Positions 13,834 to 17,124 of a stretch of 17,124 nt of DNA are shown here, piece by piece. This DNA is from an uncultured Collinsella sp. (lineage in GTDB: Bacteria; Actinomycetota; Coriobacteriia; Coriobacteriales; Coriobacteriaceae). The notes below the pieces were generated by a model. That model ran no database searches, had not been told where the DNA came from, and was given only the letters and a program-made list of their open reading frames with translations. Position 1 is the stretch's first letter; every line of letters begins with the position of its first letter. Where the stretch lies: positions 1 to 17,124 of the forward strand of contig CAUGKA010000022.1 in assembly GCA_959599615.1 (NCBI GenBank). The letters run 5' to 3'. A program made the position numbers and the translations under genes.

Positions 13834-16461
13834 ATGAGAATCGATAAGCTAGCAATGACGTCGCGCGAGGCGCTGCAGACCGCCATGAGCACGGCTGCCG
13901 ACGCGCAGGCCGGCGCGGTGGAGCCGATTCACCTGCTGTCCGCCCTGCTCGGTGCCGGCGAGCGCAATATCTCCGTGATCATCGAGCGCATCGGCGCCGA
14001 CCCAGCCCAGCTCGCACGCTCCACGCAGGATGCCATCGACCATGCGCCTAAGGTTTCGGGCGAGGGTCAGCAGATGGGCCTGTCCAACGAGCTCGTTCGC
14101 GTCATCGAGAAGGCCGAGAAAAAGGCCACCAAGATGGGCGACAGCTTTGTGGTGACCGAGCATCTGCTGATGGCACTTGCCGAGGACAAGGGCGAGGCCG
14201 GCCGCGTTCTGCGCGGCGCCGGCGTGACCAAGGAGCGCATCGAGCAAGTCTACGAGGAGCTGCGCGGCGACGACCGTGTGACGTCTGCCGAGGACAAGAC
14301 CCAGTTTGAGGCACTGGAGCAGTACGGTCGCAACATCTGCGACCTGGCCCGCGCCGGCAAGCTCGACCCGGTCATCGGCCGTACCGATGAGATTCGCCGT
14401 ACCATCCAGGTCCTGTCCCGCCGCACCAAGAACAACCCCGTGCTCATCGGCGAGCCGGGCGTCGGCAAGACGGCCATCGTCGAGGGCATCGCCCAGCGTA
14501 TCGTGGCCGGCGACGTGCCGAGCACCCTGCGCGACCGCGACCTCATCGAGCTCGACATGAGCGCGCTGGTCGCTGGCGCCAAGTATCGCGGCGAGTTCGA
14601 GGACCGCTTGAAGGCCGTGCTCAAGGAAGTGCAAAAATCGGAAGGTAAGGTCATCCTGTTCATCGATGAGCTCCACACCATCGTGGGCGCGGGTGCCACC
14701 GAGGGCTCCATGGACGCCGGCAACATCCTCAAGCCTGCGCTCGCCCGTGGCGACCTGCATGCGATCGGCGCGACCACGCTCGACGAGTACCGTAAGTACA
14801 TCGAGAAGGACGCGGCGCTCGCCCGTCGTTTCCAGACCGTTATGGTGAGCGAGCCTACCGTCGAGGACACCATCTCGATCCTGCGTGGCCTCAAGGAGAA
14901 GTACGAGATCTTCCACGGCGTGCATATCACCGATAGCGCGCTCGTGGCCGCCGCCGACCTCTCCGATCGCTACATCGCTGACCGTTTCCTGCCCGACAAG
15001 GCCATCGACCTGGTCGATGAGGCTGCAAGCCGCCTGCGCATGGAGCTCGACAGCATGCCGGTCGAGATCGACGCCACCACGCGTCAGCTCACCCAGCTGC
15101 AGATTGAGGAGCAGGCGCTCATGAAGGAGACCGACGAGGCCTCCAAGGAGCGTCTGGAGGCCCTGCGCCAAGAGATCGCCGAGGTCCAAGAAAAGCTCAA
15201 CGTGCAAAAGGCCGGCTGGCTCAACCAAAAGAACGCCATCGACCACGTGCAGGAGCTCAAGGGACAGCTCGACGAGGCCAAGAGCGAAGAGGAGCGCGCG
15301 ACGCGCAACGGAGATTTGGGCCGTGCGTCCGAGCTGCGCTACTCCGTGATTCCGGGTTTGCAGCAGCAGATTCAGGATTCCGAGGCTGCGCTCGAGGCGC
15401 AAAAGCAGCAGGACGGCGAGGGCCTCAACGAGCAGGTGACCTCCGATGAGATCGCTGAGGTCGTGAGCGCTTGGACCGGCGTGCCCGTCTCCAAGATGAT
15501 GCAGGGCGAGCTCGACAAGCTGAAGGGCTTGGAGGGCGAGCTGCATAAGCGCGTCATCGGCCAGGACGAGGCGGTCTCCGCTGTCGCCGCGGCCGTGCGT
15601 CGCAGCCGTGCGGGCCTCTCCGATCCGGACAAGCCCATCGGCAGCTTCTTCTTCCTGGGCCCCACCGGCGTGGGCAAGACCGAGCTCGCCAAGGCGCTTG
15701 CCGAGTGCCTGTTCGATGACGAGCGTGCGCTCGTGCGTATCGACATGTCCGAGTACATGGAGAAGTTCAGCGTCCAACGTCTGATCGGTGCGCCTCCGGG
15801 ATACGTGGGTTACGACGAGGGCGGCCAGCTTACCGAGGCCGTGCGCCGTCGTCCGTACTCCGTGATTTTGCTCGACGAGATGGAGAAGGCTCATCCGGAT
15901 GTCTTTAACGTGCTGCTGCAGGTGCTTGATGACGGCCGTCTGACCGATGGCCAGGGTCGCCAGGTGTCCTTCAAGAACACGATCATCATCATGACGTCTA
16001 ACGTGGGCTCCAAGGCCATCGCCGATCTGTCCGGTAAGGACGAGGAGGAGATGCGCCATCAGGTCGACGCCGCCATGGCTCAGACCTTCCGCCCCGAGTT
16101 CCTCAACCGTATCGACGATATCGTGGTGTTCCATCCGCTCGGCATGGCGCAGATCGAGAAGATCGTCGACATCCAGCTTGCCGACGTCCGCGCGCGTCTG
16201 GCCAAGGAGCGCATGACGCTTGCCATCACCCCGGCGGCCAAGCAGATGCTCGCCGTGGGTGGCCTGGACCCCGTGTTCGGTGCCCGTCCGCTCAAGCGCC
16301 TGGTCCAGCGCGAGGTCGTGGACGCCATCGCCGCCGCCATCATCGACGGTACGGTGCGCGAGGGCGATCAGGTGACGGTCGATGCCGACAAGGACGGCGG
16401 CTTTACCGTCGTGTGCGACAACACGCCGTCTGCTACCTACGAGGTCCCCGACGCCGAGTAG
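13834..16461 (+). CDS. clpB: Hsp100 disaggregase ClpB
   Basis: Hexameric AAA+ unfoldase that extracts polypeptides from aggregates together with DnaK/DnaJ/GrpE. The 875-residue protein has the full ClpB layout. The N-terminal Clp_N domain spans about 1-145. The first AAA+ module has Walker A GEPGVGKT at 206-213 and Walker B VILFIDELHT. The ClpB-specific coiled-coil middle domain is at about 410-530, which excludes ClpA and ClpX. The second module has Walker A GPTGVGKT at 609-616 and Walker B VILLDEMEKAHPDV, followed by a D2-small domain. No ClpP-docking loop was noticed. GAGAGG lies seven bases before the ATG. Its promoter element matches dnaK, so HspR co-regulation is likely. Confidence 0.97.
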   Translation: MRIDKLAMTSREALQTAMSTAADAQAGAVEPIHLLSALLGAGERNISVIIERIGADPAQLARSTQDAIDHAPKVSGEGQQMGLSNELVRVIEKAEKKATKMGDSFVVTEHLLMALAEDKGEAGRVLRGAGVTKERIEQVYEELRGDDRVTSAEDKTQFEALEQYGRNICDLARAGKLDPVIGRTDEIRRTIQVLSRRTKNNPVLIGEPGVGKTAIVEGIAQRIVAGDVPSTLRDRDLIELDMSALVAGAKYRGEFEDRLKAVLKEVQKSEGKVILFIDELHTIVGAGATEGSMDAGNILKPALARGDLHAIGATTLDEYRKYIEKDAALARRFQTVMVSEPTVEDTISILRGLKEKYEIFHGVHITDSALVAAADLSDRYIADRFLPDKAIDLVDEAASRLRMELDSMPVEIDATTRQLTQLQIEEQALMKETDEASKERLEALRQEIAEVQEKLNVQKAGWLNQKNAIDHVQELKGQLDEAKSEEERATRNGDLGRASELRYSVIPGLQQQIQDSEAALEAQKQQDGEGLNEQVTSDEIAEVVSAWTGVPVSKMMQGELDKLKGLEGELHKRVIGQDEAVSAVAAAVRRSRAGLSDPDKPIGSFFFLGPTGVGKTELAKALAECLFDDERALVRIDMSEYMEKFSVQRLIGAPPGYVGYDEGGQLTEAVRRRPYSVILLDEMEKAHPDVFNVLLQVLDDGRLTDGQGRQVSFKNTIIIMTSNVGSKAIADLSGKDEEEMRHQVDAAMAQTFRPEFLNRIDDIVVFHPLGMAQIEKIVDIQLADVRARLAKERMTLAITPAAKQMLAVGGLDPVFGARPLKRLVQREVVDAIAAAIIDGTVREGDQVTVDADKDGGFTVVCDNTPSATYEVPDAE

Positions 16462-16506
16462 ATTTATGGGACATGCCTTAAAATCTGCCAGCCGTCTCTA
16501 AACGCC

Positions 16507-16543
16507 AAGGGCGGCGGATCCAATTGGGTCCGCCGCCCTTTTT
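16507..16543 (+). terminator. clpB intrinsic terminator
   Basis: A perfect 12-bp stem, AAGGGCGGCGGA (16507-16518) with TCCGCCGCCCTT (16529-16540), and a ten-base loop are followed by a T run. Confidence 0.92.
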
Positions 16544-16595
16544 CGTGCGACAATCGATAATGTTGAACACGATTGCATGGCAAGGAGATATGCAG

Positions 16596-16790
16596 ATGAT
16601 AGACAAGAACAAGACGAATGCGCCGGTCGCCAACGCCGCGCCGGCCGCACCCAAGCCTGCACCCAAGCCTGTGCCCAAGCCGCGCGACCCCTACATCCGT
16701 GCCGAGAACGAGGATGACGACGGCTACGATCCTTATAGCGATCGTCGCCCCGAGCGCGAGCCCCTCTTCGAAGCCGACCCCTGGCGTTAA
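16596..16790 (+). CDS. Small disordered Pro/Ala/Lys-rich protein of unknown function
   Basis: Not recognised. A 64-residue protein with a basic start (MIDKNKTN), then an Ala/Pro stretch with PKP repeats (about residues 15-30: APKPAPKPVPKP). The C-terminal half is acidic and aromatic (AENEDDDGYDPYSD, LFEADPWR). It has no hydrophobic segment or cysteine and is probably disordered. ATG 16596 has AAGGAG eight bases upstream; ATG 16590 is too close to it and the longer frame from 16524 runs back through the clpB terminator. Its own terminator follows, so it is a discrete transcription unit. The clean ribosome-binding site and terminators favour a real gene. Confidence 0.72.
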   Translation: MIDKNKTNAPVANAAPAAPKPAPKPVPKPRDPYIRAENEDDDGYDPYSDRRPEREPLFEADPWR

Positions 16791-16830
16791 GTAGCTCATT
16801 TGGGACGGGGCTTTTTTAGCTACTTTGTTT
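16789..16830 (+). terminator. Terminator of the small Pro/Ala-rich protein gene
   Basis: AAGTAGCT (16789-16796) pairs perfectly with AGCTACTT (16818-16825) around a loop that itself has a T run, followed by TGTTTT. The stem starts inside the stop codon. Confidence 0.65.
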
Positions 16831-16930
16831 TCGGCTAGAGGCGTTCATGCCTGCCCCCCTCGGCCGCTCGATATCCTCCGGGAGGGGCCACTAATAGAAA
16901 ACTTGCTTATCCATTAATCAAGATACGCAT

Positions 16931-16990
16931 AATCTTGCTCTCCTGCTAATCAAGAATCGTTATAATCTTGATTAGCAGGAGAGCAAGATT
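16931..16990 (+). promoter_or_regulatory. Perfect 24-bp-arm palindrome with a consensus -10 in its loop
   Basis: 16931-16954 is exactly complementary to 16967-16990. The 12-base centre holds TATAAT at 16961-16966. TAATCAAGA occurs at 16916-16924 and 16948-16956, and its inverse CTTGATTA at 16967-16974. No good -35 is present. The likely transcript would start within the right arm, just upstream of the GGAGA ribosome-binding site. A repressor or activator bound to both arms would control the partial gene that follows, possibly by autoregulation. Confidence 0.7.
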
Positions 16991-16998
16991 GGAGAATC

Positions 16999-17124
16999 AT
17001 GGCATTCAACGACTTGGTGGCTCAAAAAATAAAGGACTTTGAGCAACAGGGGATTCCGCAGGTCTTTGAGCGCGACCTTGATCTGGGCAACCCTCAGGAG
17101 CCAAAGCGCGACAACATCGTATAT
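16999..17124 (+). CDS. N-terminus of a gene cut by the window edge, possibly an ATPase of the AAA_14/DUF4143 kind
   Basis: Forty-two codons are open from ATG 16999 to the edge, with GGAGA a few bases upstream. The start MAFNDLVAQKIKDFEQQG and the segment IPQVFERDLDLGN...RDNIVY resemble the region just before Walker A in AAA_14/DUF4143 ATPases, but no P-loop is inside the window, so this is a guess from style. The palindromic promoter directly upstream and the moderate GC suggest an accessory gene. Confidence 0.55.
   Translation, partial: MAFNDLVAQKIKDFEQQGIPQVFERDLDLGNPQEPKRDNIVY

Noticed and set aside
13849..16134. 761-codon open frame antisense to clpB
   Set aside because: Same codon-bias shadow; no motifs, and both Walker motifs of ClpB are on the + strand.
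16524..16595. Upstream extension of the small Pro/Ala-rich ORF to 16524
   Set aside because: That start lies inside the clpB terminator hairpin; AAGGAG is placed for ATG 16596.

Overview
The window is ordinary high-GC bacterial chromosome with dense operons and unusually decorated intergenic regions. A Coriobacteriia/Collinsella-type actinobacterium is the best fit. This rests on the dnaK-grpE-dnaJ-hspR order with a MerR-type HspR, a nadABC operon ending in a 3H-domain NiaR repressor, strong G/C-ending codon bias, and many palindromic intergenic repeats. The genus is inferred from gene order and style, not from a search.

Layout. (1) 107-4058, + strand: de novo NAD synthesis operon nadA-nadB-nadC-niaR. 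A promoter is buried in a 19-bp-arm palindrome (107-150), the likely NiaR operator, so the repressor encoded last probably shuts off its own operon when niacin is available. (2) 4213-4482: a bidirectional terminator and a convergent 2[4Fe-4S] ferredoxin on the - strand. (3) 4483-5140: a gene-free region with a three-copy 39-bp repeat and the dnaK promoter. (4) 5141-9441, + strand: heat-shock operon dnaK, grpE, a zinc-finger-less dnaJ, and hspR. (5) 9442-9827: gene-free, with a hairpin, a copy of a 113-bp structured repeat and a promoter. (6) 9828-12128: a monocistronic aconitase-superfamily hydratase. (7) 12229-13435: a lower-GC islet on the - strand with one unrecognised membrane-anchored protein and a 51-residue hydrophobic ORF, bracketed by direct repeats. 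(8) 13441-13655: a regular array of six 15-bp repeats in alternating orientation every 40 bp. (9) 13718-16461: clpB, whose upstream element matches that of dnaK. (10) 16507-17124: a small disordered Pro/Ala-rich protein between terminators, then the start of a gene cut by the window edge, preceded by a perfect 24-bp-arm palindrome with TATAAT in its loop.

The genes form two well-understood circuits: NAD synthesis under NiaR, and the Hsp70/Hsp100 disaggregation system under HspR (DnaK, GrpE and DnaJ feed substrates to ClpB). The less expected material is non-coding. It comprises the alternating-repeat array at 13441-13655, the 113-bp element present after both niaR and hspR whose long stem differs between copies by compensating changes, and several other palindromic families. 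No tRNA, rRNA, transposase or cas gene was seen.
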